A DNA stretch of 64,000 bases from Takakia lepidozioides (lineage: Eukaryota > Streptophyta > Takakiopsida > Takakiales > Takakiaceae): positions 14,756,001 through 14,820,000 of the forward strand of contig CM060733.1 of NCBI GenBank assembly GCA_030704615.1, written 5' to 3'. A program made the translations under genes and the position numbers. The notes under the pieces were generated by a model. That model had not been told where the DNA came from, ran no database searches, and saw only the letters and a program-made list of their open reading frames with translations. Shown one piece after another: positions 48,201 through 60,534 of this stretch. Position 1 is the stretch's first letter, and the number at the start of each line of letters is the position of its first letter.

Positions 48201-49434
48201 CGCTCGCATGGTGGCATCTGCCTGAGTTGTCTGGTTGGCCAGCTGCTTCTGGAAAGGCTCGATGTCGCCACCAAACATAGACATGAGTTGATCCTCGTCC
48301 AGCCTATCAGTCAAAGAACCAATCACAATTAAAGTGGATGTCTAGGCTCGAGTATTTCAAATGAAAAGGCTTGGATTACGGGCTAAGCAGCAATGACGCT
48401 TGGAAGCTCTTTTGTTCTCCTTACAATTATGAAGTATCAGCCCCGATGAACACCAACATCTGAGCACTGGCGGAAAGTTCCCTGGGATGGGTGCACCAAG
48501 ACATAGAACAACAGGCCCGGGAATTTCTCCCAAGTATTATTTCATTGAACACGGCTGGCATGTACTTGGTCAAACTTGGGTCCCTTGCAGAAAATACAAA
48601 ACATTACAGTGAGTAAATACACACCTGTCAAAGTCCAGGGAGCCACCCACAGAATGAATAGAAACCACACTTTGGGTCTCAAACTCCTCCTCTTCAGTGA
48701 TGTTTTGATCCAGATTCTTCGAGAAATTGGCAGGGGAATCCAGAAATGCCACAGAGTCACTGGCTGACCGCCTGTGCGAGCCCCTTTTAAAGGGAGCTTC
48801 AGGTGCCTCGATGATCTCATCTAACCAAGAGGGCTGCACAAATAGATTCCCACCAAATCCGCTACATTAAAGTTGTTTACCCACTACACTATCTGGACTT
48901 CCACTCTCAATAAAGGGGGGTAATTTGGTCCATTACATCTACCTACTGATTTTTCAAATAACACGATGGGAATTATTGGTGGACAGAACTCATTATTTCA
49001 CGGAAATGTCCGTGCATTTAGCATGTGTTGCATATGCTGTATCACATCACACCCATACTACTGACATGTCCAGTTTATGATTTCTAACCGAAATCTGGAG
49101 GGCATTGGCATGCTATCCTTATTACAATGGGCTTATGTGATACTGGCCTTTGTACTCAGAGTGATAACAGGTAGGGTAAGGACAGATACAAGAGGGAAGG
49201 AAGACAGATGGGCAAGGATAAGAGAGCAGGAAGATAAAATAACTTTGAGCTTAAATCTACCTGTGGGAGAAATCCAGCTGAGGGCGTGCGTTTATGGCCC
49301 CCAGTGCGGATATGCATTGTGCCCGACCCTGATCCACTGCTGGGAAAGGCAGGGCTCTTTGGGGGAAGGTGAGTTGGGTTCATCGGGAATGACCAGTTTA
49401 TTGCCCGTCCATCTCCTTTGCCTTGGTTAGCCAT
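45244..49434 (-). CDS. Group E bZIP transcription factor (bZIP34/61-like)
   Basis: Nuclear DNA-binding factor. Seven exons on the minus strand (49434-49261, 48833-48625, 48303-47917, 47691-47601, 46632-46506, 45949-45855, 45525-45244) give 454 aa; all borders are GT-AG and all phases agree. Start: the in-frame codon at 49476 is GTG, so ATG 49434 is preferred. The N-terminal half has a [14 protein letters not shown] motif and [15 protein letters not shown], a basic Ser motif of the kind phosphorylated and bound by 14-3-3 in groups E and I, then [12 protein letters not shown]. The basic region is [22 protein letters not shown]. The leucine zipper starts [15 protein letters not shown]. The zipper carries a proline ([10 protein letters not shown]), the group E hallmark known to disfavour homodimers, so heterodimers with group I or S factors are likely. 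A Gln-rich stretch follows ([15 protein letters not shown]). In Arabidopsis, relatives act in pollen; the role here is not inferred. Confidence 0.93.
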
Positions 49435-52020
49435 AGCCTTGAACGATGACTGTCTGTAGCTTCCTCCTTCCCCCACCTTTCCTCACACCTCCTATGCTAG
49501 CTAAATGGGATATGATGAGGAGAAGCAGCTGTCCACCCTAAAGGCTCCTGCGTCTGATCGGTCCCAGTGCATTTCCTGCCATCACAGCAAATAAAATAAA
49601 TACATCTAACCTAAAATTCACTACAGTATGACCAAGCAAGAAATTGGCAATACTTTCACAGAGAATAAGTAGAAAGCATCTGATGCTGCAACATCTAACA
49701 TAAAATTCCCTACAGTATGACCAAGCAAGAAATTGGCAATACTTTCAGAGAGAATAAGGAGAAAACGTCTGATCTGCAACTACTAGATCGATATGGCAGA
49801 AGAACAAATACAACTTCGGGCAGGTTTCGGCCCACTGTGATTCTTTCCACACTACAAATATCCCTATGTATGTACTACCCAAGAACTTGTAATGCAACCT
49901 AAAAAAATTATTTGCTCAGGTGATGCATTGTCATCCAAGGGATTTGAGTAAGGGCACAAATTGTCTCACACTATGGTAAATCTTACCATCACCCCAGATA
50001 TATGGTTGTCACTGCTAGAAAAAACTGAGGAAACATTCAAAACTCAAAGCCCTTGCACATGTAGACTCATCAGTGGTCCTCGACCAGTCAAAAAATCATA
50101 TCCAGCCAACAATACTGCCTGAGCTGAAGGTTGGGAATTATCTGGGACTGCATACCAAGACCCTAGCATATCACATCCCACCCAGTTGCATTTTGTTTGC
50201 AATGAGTCTCAGCATGCCAGGAGCAATCAGACATCACTAATCCAACAGACAAAATGTCTAATAATCCTTACACCTTGAGATAGTGCTTGCAGTGCACGAT
50301 AAGAATATTACCACACAGACCATGTAGCCTCTCTCTTCCCCCTTCAAACCCCTCTCCTTGAGTCACTCTTCCCCATATCATTCGTCATTGCAGTGGCCAC
50401 CTCATCTAATATGGAGTCCCCCTCAAAGTAGCAATATCAGCAATTGCATTGCCCCTCTGGATTGCCACAACACTACCATGAGTTTCACCATCTCTATCTG
50501 GACTTTATATGAAGCTTCGCATAGGTTACTTGTGTAATGCGCTCCACATCCAAGGGGGGTTGAGGATTTATGCACTAAACATACTTGGCTCCAAGAAAGC
50601 ATCACCCAGCCTCAGCACGAAACTGATACTGGATTTCACATGGTGGTAGTTCTACAAGAGTTGGAAGAAGCCAGGCCTTCTCTCTCTCTATCTCTCTCTC
50701 ACCTCAAAAATATGTTTTTAGCCACACGCCAGAACATTAAACTCCAGACCCCACTTATGGGTTAGTTAGATCGTTGTATAGAAGTCCAGCATAGCCAGAT
50801 CCACTTCTCGTCAGGGAGTCAAGGTGCATTATCCTCGATCCGGGTTCCGACTTTCCCATCTGACATATTCCCTCCATCGCCTCCGCCTTCCCTGTTACTG
50901 CAGGGGGCTCCTTACCCAGCATAGACGGGGGTGGTCATCTCAGGACGGAGCTTCGCCTTCATTAGATGCAAGAAAGGAACCTCGATGTTCTTCCGCACAC
51001 TGAGGACTTCTTGATCTTCAGGAAAGAAAATGATTCCTTTCTGGAAAAGATGAGGGGGAACCAACAAGCAGCAGCTGACTGCAGGATGAAGGGATTTGAG
51101 TTAAAACAATATGGGTTTAAGCTACCTGAACCTACAAAGAAAAAAACTCCCCCCACCAGCACGAGTGTAGACTCCTCCTTCAGCACGGTCCCTGACCCAG
51201 TTCTCCAAGTCGTGAACAAGTGACAAGACCACAAAAGCTATTCGCCTGGTCGTTCGAAGTCACAAAGAAGAAGACGAAGACAGTTAGACTTGCAAGCTCA
51301 CCTATAATCTTCATCAGCGAGCCAGGAAAACTTCTTTCCTCTAGCACAACTTGTGATAAATTGAGGATGGAATGTCGGTAAGTGGCAAGGCGATCAAATG
51401 ACACCAAGATGATCACCTCTAGGCTACGAGTACTATCATGGCCAATGAAACTGGTGGCAAAACAGGGAGACTATCAGATCATCCCGGTTTCCTTATCTCT
51501 AAACTTTCCTGCTCAATGCTGAGGAAATGACAATGAATGGAAGAAAAGAAACAAACAACTGACGCGATGTGCGGAAGCCTCTGATTGAATCTAAGCTCCA
51601 AACAAGCAGCAGCAGCAGGACTAGAACAACAAAACACGATTGATCGCACTGTGTTCGTAACCTATGACTAATTGGTAAACCATGAGCATGACCAAGAACC
51701 GACAATGCGGCCAACTGACCAATCAACCCACACTCCCCGGGACCTGAGCTGCAAGAAAAGCAGCAGCTAAAAACACAAGCTGCTTGATCCTTGTCAAGAT
51801 TGAGCTACAAAGCACCGTGCACACGATGATGGCCGGCAGAAGGCAGGGCAAGCGATGTGCAGCAGTGATCGCTGCTGCGCCACACACACAATTGGAGCGA
51901 GCAAACAGCCAAGCAGAGCCAAGCGCAGCAAAGCGCAGCAACGCAGGCCAAGAAGCTGCTCCTTCAACTCCCTCCACGCCCGCGCGCCTACTCTTCGCCA
52001 TTTTCACACCACGCTATCAC
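49435..52020. other. Leader and promoter region of the bZIP gene
   Basis: Upstream of the bZIP ATG. A tandem duplicate of about 75 bp (AACATAAAATTCACTACAGTATGACCAAGC-type) occurs at 49600-49760. Short ORFs at 50962-51234 and 51723-52007 have no domain. The segment 51840-51960 is CAG/GCA-rich and could be a 5' UTR exon. Transcription probably starts within 51.7-52.0 kb, but no TATA box is certain. Confidence 0.3.
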
Positions 52021-52950
52021 TCCTCTGTCTCAATGCCCGTGCGAGGATTCGAACCCACGCCAGATTATGTTCGCCCATTTCTGGATTCCCAAGATGCCAA
52101 GAACAAACAAATGTATTTATAAATATATATAAAATCATATTACACCAAATTATTCCTCCCAGCCGCCGTCGCCCTAAGTTAGCAGGTGTTACCCTCATTT
52201 TATTTTATATTATTTTAAAATCGTTTTACAAATAAATAAATAAATAAACAAATGAAGGGGCTGTTTACTGAGATTACTTACTACTGGGCTGAGATTACTA
52301 AACAGTAACTTCCTTTTGCCTACTACCCCTTTTGGAGGTGGGCCATAAGACTAAGTCACCAAACCTTACTTACAAAAGTCAAGCCTAATTCACTACAGGA
52401 AGTGAGCAGGAGAGGTGGCTATGGGGGCCCAATACACATGCCCAAAAGGCACTAACTTAGGTATTTCGGTTTTGGGTAGTCTAAAGAGCCCCAAGTTCCC
52501 ACCGAAATCTGATCGCCTAAAAGTAGGTTGAATGGGGCACTAAAACATTTATCAATACTGTGTCTATTTATCCTCAATTTTAGTTAGCGGACTGGGTGTT
52601 AGGAGTCATGGTGAACGAAATCAAAGTATTGATTGGTTATACCATTGGAATAAGTGTAGTTTGACCGACACATGGAAATGTGTCTACAGGGTATATAAAC
52701 ACACACATTGTTACTTTCACACTATTAGACTTTCACAACTGGGAATGTTCTCAACTGTATTACGAACATACTAGCTGCTTATACTATACTATTGTTGCGT
52801 CAATTCGTTGAAAGGCTTCATTCCGTTGTGCCAAACATGCCCAAGTAATTCTACACAACATCCAACAAAACTGGTCCCAATGTCAAAATACAATTCATTC
52901 CGGAACAACACATGCTCATGGATCACACGTCCATTGCGGGTGGTCCCTTC
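52021..52950. other. Spacer, nothing coding
   Basis: Includes an AAAT simple repeat at 52230-52246 and a short segment resembling a tRNA T-arm near 52045-52062 that does not fold into a tRNA. Confidence 0.4.
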
Positions 52951-53557
52951 CAGTGTTGGTCGGTTATCGGGGACCCACCCGGTTAATTATAGGTTATTTG
53001 CCGGGTAAGGGTAACTATAGCCAGAGGTTATGAGCATAAAAGAGAACCGTAAATACTGAACACCGCCGGTACTGGACAACTCAAATACCCGGTGAAACAC
53101 CTGAACCTGTGAGTGAATAGCATCTGAAGACATAGAACCGACCCGGATATCTTTTAAGTGGACGGAAACGGTTATAGTAGCTATGGTTTCGTGGCAAATA
53201 GTAGTTTTATTTTGTCATATTTTCACTATGTACATTGAAGTTGAAATGGCACATTGAACCTTAGCTATAGGTTCTGCAGGCCTAGGTTTTGCAGCCTGCC
53301 TATGGTACTTCAATTATATTTGATGGTAGGCAGGTTATATTTACCCGACTTGAAATATCACCGCAGGTTATGATTTGGTCATGAATCGGCAAATAACCTG
53401 ACCACACATATTGTTCAAATTTTCATAACCGTAACGTGCAAATAACCTTCATTCAATGTGCATATTTCACCTAGAACAGGAGGTTATTACTGCATGAGTC
53501 AACTTGTACAACCTGAACCTCATGAGCTTTGAAAAAAATGATAACCGACCAACACTC
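52951..53557. mobile_element. hAT-like MITE, ~607 bp
   Basis: Perfect 17-bp terminal inverted repeats, AGTGTTGGTCGGTTATC (52952-52968) and its complement (53540-53556). Counting the flanking base, the left end reads CAGTG, as in many hAT elements. The 8 bp outside each end, GTCCCTTC (52943-52950) and GTCTGTTC (53558-53565), agree at 6 of 8 positions, as expected of an aged hAT 8-bp target duplication. The interior has many GGTTAT / ATAACC subterminal motifs and no transposase frame, so it is non-autonomous. Confidence 0.75.
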
Positions 53558-53565
53558 GTCTGTTC

Positions 53566-56500
53566 ATACCCTACTTAGCACACTCTTGCAATACAACAAC
53601 ACCATTCTTATTCTATTTTGTTCCATTAACAAAATATTAGATCCAAATAAAAAATTTCAGCACGATTAGTTGTTACCCCCTTTAACGAATTTGTCTCCAT
53701 TGTTTTACATACATATCTTGTGCCAGAAAGAGTTTTTTGTTTTTAATAAAGAAACCTGAAATAGTTTATGAAGTCATGAAATGATTAGAACCATAACATC
53801 CCGGAGAAAGAGAGAGATGTTTTGCATAGCAAAAGAACAGATATTGATCCACTCTATTTTCGAACTACTGTTGCCACATGAGTCGAATGAGTAAAATTAC
53901 ACAAGTAAGTATTTTCTTACTTTGATATAAAGTTAAAAGACCCTTTAATAATTGTTTTAAAAAAAGTTAAAAGATAATGTGCGTTTAGAGGCCAACGTTA
54001 TCTAATGTGGGACACATTTATATAGGTACATCATTTATATACATATCCCCCCATGTGTTTCATGTGCTGAGAGACGATGACGACAAATATACCTTAAAAA
54101 TGTCAAATATTAGCCCTAACAAATAGAGCGGGGTCGACTGTTCATTCACGAAGCTGAACTCTCATCCACACGGATGTCATCTATCCAGATGTAAAGAGAT
54201 GCCAGCTGCCCCATACGAGGGGAACACCGCAGCTCATCCATTTAAGGTCATTGTCAGAGATTGGATACCTGCAATTTATACTTATTATTTCACGATTAAC
54301 ATTAATTAATAATTGTTTTTATAAACCTATAATGAGAATCTATAACAAGCAATGATAAATGTCATTGAAAGTGACCCATTTCTAGATTAACCCATACTGT
54401 ATAATATCTATACGTAGTTAAAGTACCGACTATCCCAACAATATTAGGGCAAAAAACCGAGAGAGCGGCTAAAATTAGGGCAGAGCGTGAAGGGAAGGCA
54501 GCTCGGCTGCCTTGCGGCCGCGCTGGCCACACGCTTTGCCGTTGTTCCCTTCATCGCTGCACTAATTTCTTCGTCTCCTGCATGTGTGCCTCCATCTATA
54601 TCTCGCACCTATTTTCATCTCCCCGCCGCTAAGCTAACCAGGTGGGCCCTCTGCAATCTCGCAACCGACCATCCTTCTCCTGGTTTCGTTGCTAATTGTC
54701 ACGAGAATGCATTGTTTCGGGACATGACGTGATCCATCGCTTCGATCGATCTCTCTCTCTTCCCCGATTTAGACTACATACAGAGGTAGGTATGTAGAAT
54801 ATGTGAGATAGACTTACAGAGGCCCGGTATGTATTATATGTGTTTGAACAGCTGATTCAACTTCACAATGAGGTAATTCTGTTAGAGATGCAGACTATAT
54901 TGCTTCTCTCATCACAGTGATGAAGCTGCCGCATGTGAGGTTGACCTTTGTTGGTGGGTGTTCCTTCCGAGGTGGGGAAGTACCAACTACCAACGCTGAG
55001 ATCAGCTGGTAATTGTTGTATCCGAGTGAGGGCATCATGCACAACATATTTCCATTTATATCGATGTACTTCGTGTTGGAGATTGGTGTGCCGGCCGAAC
55101 TAGAGCCGAACGCCAATTGTCGTTGAACGAGATGATTAGTACAGATGATCAGACGAGAATAATTGAATGTGTTGCAACTGCTTCCTGCCCACGAGGCTTG
55201 CTCCTAGGAAATCAACGACATGCGTCAGCTGTGTTGCTTTTTTAAGCTAGTCAAAGTCGGTTTCGATCGTTTTCCGGAAGTCCTGAGGTCCATCCCTAGC
55301 CCCGGAGTTCACGGGAGTCAGTTCTGTGAAGAGCAAAAGAGATCAGGGCCAAGATCGTGGGAGAGAAAGGTGGGGTGCTGGCCGCAGAGAAGTGTCGGTA
55401 AGTCTGGAGGCCGATGTAAAGGAAGAGCTCCGCCATTTGTAGCAAGTAGGATTTTGCGAAACCGCGTAGAATCAACATGTCCTCTCCATGAAGCGCGCCG
55501 GGTGCACACTTTTTCTGGAGCATATGCAAGCGCCCTCGCACACAAGTTGCTGGTATTTTATGGCATCTTTCTTTAAATGCAAGATGGTCGGTGCCCTATA
55601 TAACTATATTTTAACTGGAAACTCGGAGTCACTCACTTCCCTCACTCCCTCATTTGTGATCAGAATGACAAGCCAATGGGTCCCGAACCTTGTTTGTAGG
55701 CAGCTTTGCTACCTTCTTTTTGTGTTTCAGTAGATCACTATTCCTGGAATCGGAATGTCCTGCTTGGGAATTGTGGCAAAACCGAGGTATATAGAACATC
55801 GGCTTTTGGGCAGTTTGAACAGTATTTCATACCCACTTATTCTACCGCTCCATACGCTTGGAATTCTATCCAAAAGACTGTCACTCTCTCGTACTGAAAT
55901 GCGTCCGGAGAGTACTAAATAGGACTGACTTGCTTTAAATCATAAGGCTGAGCTCCCGGAGACGAGAACAACTCTATCTCACCAGGGCTGTTTTTTTTTT
56001 CCTGTGAAGCGCACTGAGAGGTCCACGGAGGTCACTGAGGTGTTGTGCGCCCATTACATGTTCATACGAATTGTAGACATACCTACTCGGCATCTTCTGT
56101 ATGTTATCCTTTCTCTCAATTCACAATGCCCTTGTTCAAGAAATTCACTTGTGGACCCCACCGTGTAATCCCGAGTCAAAAACTAGCAAAAGTCAGTGCA
56201 TTGACATTCATTGGAAAAGCAGCAAGAAAGCCTGGGCGACTTCTCAGGCTAGGCGACTTTCCTTTCGGCCCATTTGATCCCCCACAAGAAAGGTACATTC
56301 TCCCAAGCAAACCCCCCCCCCTCCCCCAGTTCTTGGTTGGGTGTTGGAGACTTGTTTATAGTTTATACAGAATGTAGAGGAAGATGCGATGGTGGTACCT
56401 CTCCATCGCTGGACGATCATGTCTCCTTCAGTACAAGAAATCCATAGCCAAATCCGAGTTTGCGGAGGGAGGAGAAGCATCTTCGAAGTGGGTTCCATCG

Positions 56501-57962
56501 ACGAAGATTGCTGCAACTTGTGCTCACGATGGCTGCTAGCCTTGCAAAGTTTTAAAGTCCTTGCTGCTTGCTTGCCTGAAATGGATAGTATTGTGATGGG
56601 GCCCGGTGCAGACGCAAACCCTATAAATAAGCAGGGCAGCTGGGGACGTCCACTTGCAGGATGTGGGACAGGAAGTAGAGAGGCCTCGCTGCATAACTTC
56701 AAAGAAGCTTGCCCTTCAATGCGAATGGTATCATGACACCGGACCGGATAGACATGCATTGCGTATGCAAACACTTTACATCCTTGAATAAAATTTGAAA
56801 GGTGATAAATGCAGTAATGCATTCACTCAATGTCACAGCTTCCATGCCAAGGGCATTGACACCTGACCCTGGCCGGGGGACACAAGGAATTGGTACTGCG
56901 AGCCTCCGGATTTCTCTCTGGACTGGGGAAGCTGAAGTTATTCATAATGAAGTGCTGTCATCTTCTATTTGCAGAACTCAAATTGAACTTGTTGCAGAGG
57001 TTCAGCAGAATTGTAGTCTGATTCTTTGCTAAGGCTTCCATTTTGACATCACTGTCGTCCATTGATCCTTTGTTTTGAAAGGTTTCTGCGATAACTGATT
57101 CGATGGGCATGTCCTCATTGTGGAGCAGTGGCTCTATTAGGTGGGCGCATGGACACCAACCTTAGCCGTGGAGCCGAAGAGGAGACAGGGGTTGGATGGC
57201 CTTTGCAGGGAATCACATAGCTACTATAGTTGCCGGTGTTGATGCCTATCCGTGTGCATATGGAGCTTCAAGCTAGGAAGGGCATCCTGCTTACTGCATT
57301 GCCGCAGGGCCTTCACTCAGCCTTCGCTTGTCTAACTTCCGGTGCAGTCTCTCCCATCTTGTGCAGGAAATGTTGGGCCCTGCGGTGTATGGGTCGGTCT
57401 ACTCAATTGTGTTCCAAACAGGTGCATGAATTTTCTCAGGGGGGGTTCTTGTGAGAATGGTTTGCTGTATTGAAATCTCATGATGTTGTGTTAAGCTATG
57501 GCAGACGAACTTGCTGCTGTGCACCTGTTACTTTTTCCATTTGACAGACGATTGAGGCTTGGAAGTGTGCGCTTTTTCGGTTGCTCGATATTGACTCTCT
57601 AGTGGCAGCCCTATCTGTGGTGGAAGTTGGGAATCTCTTGGTCTCTTGCCTTTTAGGGCTTCAAGATCCACTTTTGCTAGGTGTGCTCCTTTAGGTTAGG
57701 ATCTTAGACAGTGTACACTGCTGTGTAAACTACGGTGAAGATTTTTGGGGTATGAAATCTGGATGCAGGCAAAGAACCCAAACAGAAACAGAACCTTGTA
57801 TCATAAATGGCTCACCCCAACATCTTTATTTTCTGCTGGGTGAATAATATGGTCGTGCATTCCCGCTCATGGTCCAGTTCATGGTCGCCGCACCAAGAGA
57901 GTTCATGGCCACTGCGTCATGATAGCTCATGGTTGCTAAGCCATGAGGTTTCGTGACCATTC
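53566..57962. other. Spacer with unidentified ORFs
   Basis: 54895-55116 (minus) has coding-like composition (NTKYIDINGNMLCMMPSLGY), but the family is unknown. At 56244-56822 (minus) and 56389-56736 (plus) two frames overlap; neither has a motif that I recognise. The plus strand near 57365-57425 reads EMLGPAVYGSVYSIVFQTG for a short stretch and may be an exon relic. No gene model can be supported. Confidence 0.35.
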
Positions 57963-59107
57963 ATGTCTCGTTCAAAATGTAAGGGTACTCATAAGATCGT
58001 CTACTTCTGCATAGTAAGTGCTCCCAGCCCTGATAACAAAGGCCAGGCCGGATTCATAAAGGGTAGATACATCCTTGACAACATTCTATTGGTACATGAT
58101 GCCCATATCTTTGCTGAAGCATCCAATCAAGCCATAGCCCTGCTACTTCCGGACTTTGAAAAAACATAGTTAAATGGCCCTTCATACTAGCAGCCCTTAT
58201 GAAAACTAGGCTCTCAGATTATTTATGTCAATAGGTGGCCATCTTTCTGTACAATGCTACAAGCAGGGTATGAATCAATGGCTTCATATCTAACCCGTTC
58301 AACCTTCAACGATTTGACAAAGCTACCCACTGGCCTTGCCGATTCTTTGGGCTACCTCTTGGTGGCCAGTAATATTATTGACTCCTCCTTCATCTAGATT
58401 GAAGGAATCCCCACCATGGCTCTCCAAATTGACCCCAAGGAGTGGTCTTGGAGATTTCAAGCTCCTCATTCCTCCTAATATTCAGCCAAACAGGCATATC
58501 GGGCTCTAATTCCGGGCCAAAGGCTTCATGACAAGTGGGAAAGCCGATGATCACGTTACAATTTCACGGCGGTAAACTGGAATAAAAATTTGGAAGCTCA
58601 TCTGGAACAAAACTAGACCTGCGAAACAAAGCGCATTCCTATGGCTAATTGCCAACAGGGTCCTTAAGGTGGGAGCCTGGCACGAGGCCCTCCCATGTAA
58701 ACGTTGTCACCATGGCATTTCTGAATCTATGGAACACCACTTACTACAGTGCTCTATCCCAAGGTACATCTTGCCCCCAGTTCTTATAGTCGCCCAATTG
58801 TGGAACCCTTTGCCATGTAGCTATTCACAAACTACTGAACTACTGCAACTCTACAAAAGATACCTACTGTCGTGGTCATGACTTCAAAGCCCTCAGAAGT
58901 GCTACGCTCTGGAAGATATGGAAAGCTCGTTGCTAGTGGTCTCTCTCTATTTCAAGTTCCACTATTTTCATGCTTCTTACTCTTATATTCTATGACATAC
59001 AAACTGAGGGGAGGAAGGACTGGGAAAATTGGCTGCAGACATCAGAAATTCTCCGGGGATTGATTATCAACTCCACGGACGTTTTCAGGCCTCCTGGGGG
59101 AGAGAAT
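57963..59107 (+). mobile_element. Decayed LINE retrotransposon (RT and zf-RVT fragments)
   Basis: A plus-strand non-LTR element full of stops and frame changes. The reverse-transcriptase finger is recognisable (GQAGFIKGRYILDNILLVHDA, about 58040-58105) and is followed by a mutated KAYDxxEW-like region. The catalytic YADD block is not visible, so an internal deletion is likely. Around 58590-58770 the zinc-binding zf-RVT domain is clear: WKLIWNKTRPAKQSAFLWLI, then CKRCHHGISESMEHHLLQC. The usual LINE tail reads ATLWKIWKARC (about 58904-58936). It stops sharply at about 59107, where the gypsy RT begins on the other strand. It is inactive. Confidence 0.8.
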
Positions 59108-59997
59108 GCATGTAAACGCCGAAAGTCAATGCAAAAACGGGTTGAGCCATCCTTCTTACCCACTAAGACAATGGGACTGGCCCAAGGGGATATGGAGGGG
59201 GTGATCACACCAGCATCAAGCATCTTGGTAATCTCTTCTTGAATGATTGTGCGCTCACGAACACTCTCCCTATAAGCATGTTGTTTGATAGGCTTACCAT
59301 CCATCACGATGTCATGATCCAGAAGGGTGGTGTGGCCTAAGTCATGGAGCCTTTTACTAAAGATGTCAAGATTGTCACGGAGAAACATGTGCAGGCGATT
59401 AATCTGCTGGGGAGCAAGATGATCACCCACTTTGATATCCTTTAAGACCTGCTGGAAATGTTGCTCTGCTTCAGGAGTAAGCGTGCCTTTGTCAGTGGAG
59501 CCAGAGTGAGAGGCAAACGCCTGGAGTTGGTCCACAGGGGAGTCCACCAGTCCAATATCATGAAGACTGAGACCTTTCTGAACAGAGGCCAACTCAGACA
59601 AAGGAGAAGCAGTGAGCCTAGCAAGGACCTGACCCTTGCGGACACTGATGCTGATACGTTCTGGATTAGCAATCAGTAATCTGACCTCTCCCTTGAATCT
59701 CCTGTCTAAAACCCCGGAAGCAACCAGACAGTGCTTTTGGAGGGTAAGTTTTTTCCAGCCCTCAACCTCAAGGAAATGACCTGTAGGGCAAGCAAAAGCT
59801 AAGCCTGTAGGTACTATGCGCTGAGAAAAAGTAGGGATGCTGAAGTCAACTAGAGAACGTAACAACAAGGTATTCTTTTCCACAGGCAGGGGAGGTCCAG
59901 ACTTCTTACCTGGTGGAGGGAAATGCCATTGGTATAAATTGTCACCAAGTGGTTGGAACTGGCTGAATCTAGCCCAATTATAATGCCCTTCATCTGC
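59107..59997 (-). pseudogene. dUTPase-like domain plus truncated reverse transcriptase
   Basis: The frame opens after the TGA at 59998 and continues past 59107 into unrelated codons. About 59862-59608 matches the trimeric dUTPase fold: RIVPTGLAFACPTGHFLEV, then SGVLDRRFKGEVRLLIANP (motif 3 GVLD, where the family has GVID-x-DYRG), then SVRKGQVLARL (motif 4, family GDRIAQL). The PRSGLA motif 2 is replaced by EGWKKL, motif 3 Tyr is Phe, and no glycine-rich C-terminal loop follows. The fold is likely but dUTP hydrolysis is doubtful. The RT entry follows: DHDIVMDGKPIKQHAYRESV, ITKMLDAGVITPSISPWAS, PIVLVGKKDGSTRFCIDFRR; the RT is lost before its YxDD centre. Confidence 0.8.
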
Positions 59998-60534
59998 TCA
60001 GCTTGAAGCTTGAGACGAGAATAGTTGGCCATAGAGGTCCCAACGGCAATAATAACATGGCTTAGACTCACCTTGTAAGGGTGCCCTTCCATTGTGAAAG
60101 CACATAAGATTGTTCATGATGTCAATGCTGGCCTCTGCACCCTTCATCCAATCCAGACCCAACAAAATTTGTTTATCCATGGTGACAATGCAGGTCAACA
60201 AGACAGTTTTCCCACTAATGTGGATAGGTAAGGTGACCAACCCAATGGGTTCATATGCCGTGCCATCAGCTATGGTAACCTCAAGGCCACGAGCAGAGCT
60301 AATCTTTAATCCAAGAATGCGAACTGTACTAAGTGGAATGGCAGACATGGTACATCCAGTATCAATAACACATGGAAAGGAAAGGTGGCCCACATGACAT
60401 TGTGTCATCAATGGGTGGATCCGGTCCCTACTGATGCGCTTGTAGGCCTCACAGTGCATGAGTTTGAAATCACGAGAAAGAACAGCACTTACCAACGTGT
60501 TGGGGTTCTTACCATGGTCATCTGGCACCCTCAC
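59998..60534 (-). pseudogene. Retropepsin-like aspartic protease of the gypsy element
   Basis: Would process the element's polyprotein. The active-site triad is in FPCVIDTGCTMSAI (DTG at residues 58-60 counted from 60534), and the flap and second-loop region IADGTAYEPIG and ILLGLDWMKG follow. The frame begins in a 4-base overlap with the gag stop (60531-60534), one frame over, as in elements that reach pol by ribosomal frameshifting. The first in-frame codon there is GTG, not ATG. It ends in TGA (59998), and the next domain continues in the same frame, so this TGA is either a mutation or a read-through point. Confidence 0.8.

Noticed and set aside
52030-52075. tRNA gene on the minus strand (GTGGGTTCGAATCC)
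   Set aside because: The T-loop resembles a B box, but the T-stem does not pair beyond three bases, and no A box or acceptor partner is found upstream.
56244-56822. 192-codon minus-strand ORF as a gene
   Set aside because: A similarly long plus-strand frame overlaps it, the composition is unremarkable, and neither has a domain or splice context.
57040-57460. Membrane transporter exon (EMLGPAVYGSVYSIVFQTG)
   Set aside because: The stretch is short, closed by stops on both sides, and I could not tie it to a family or to flanking exons.
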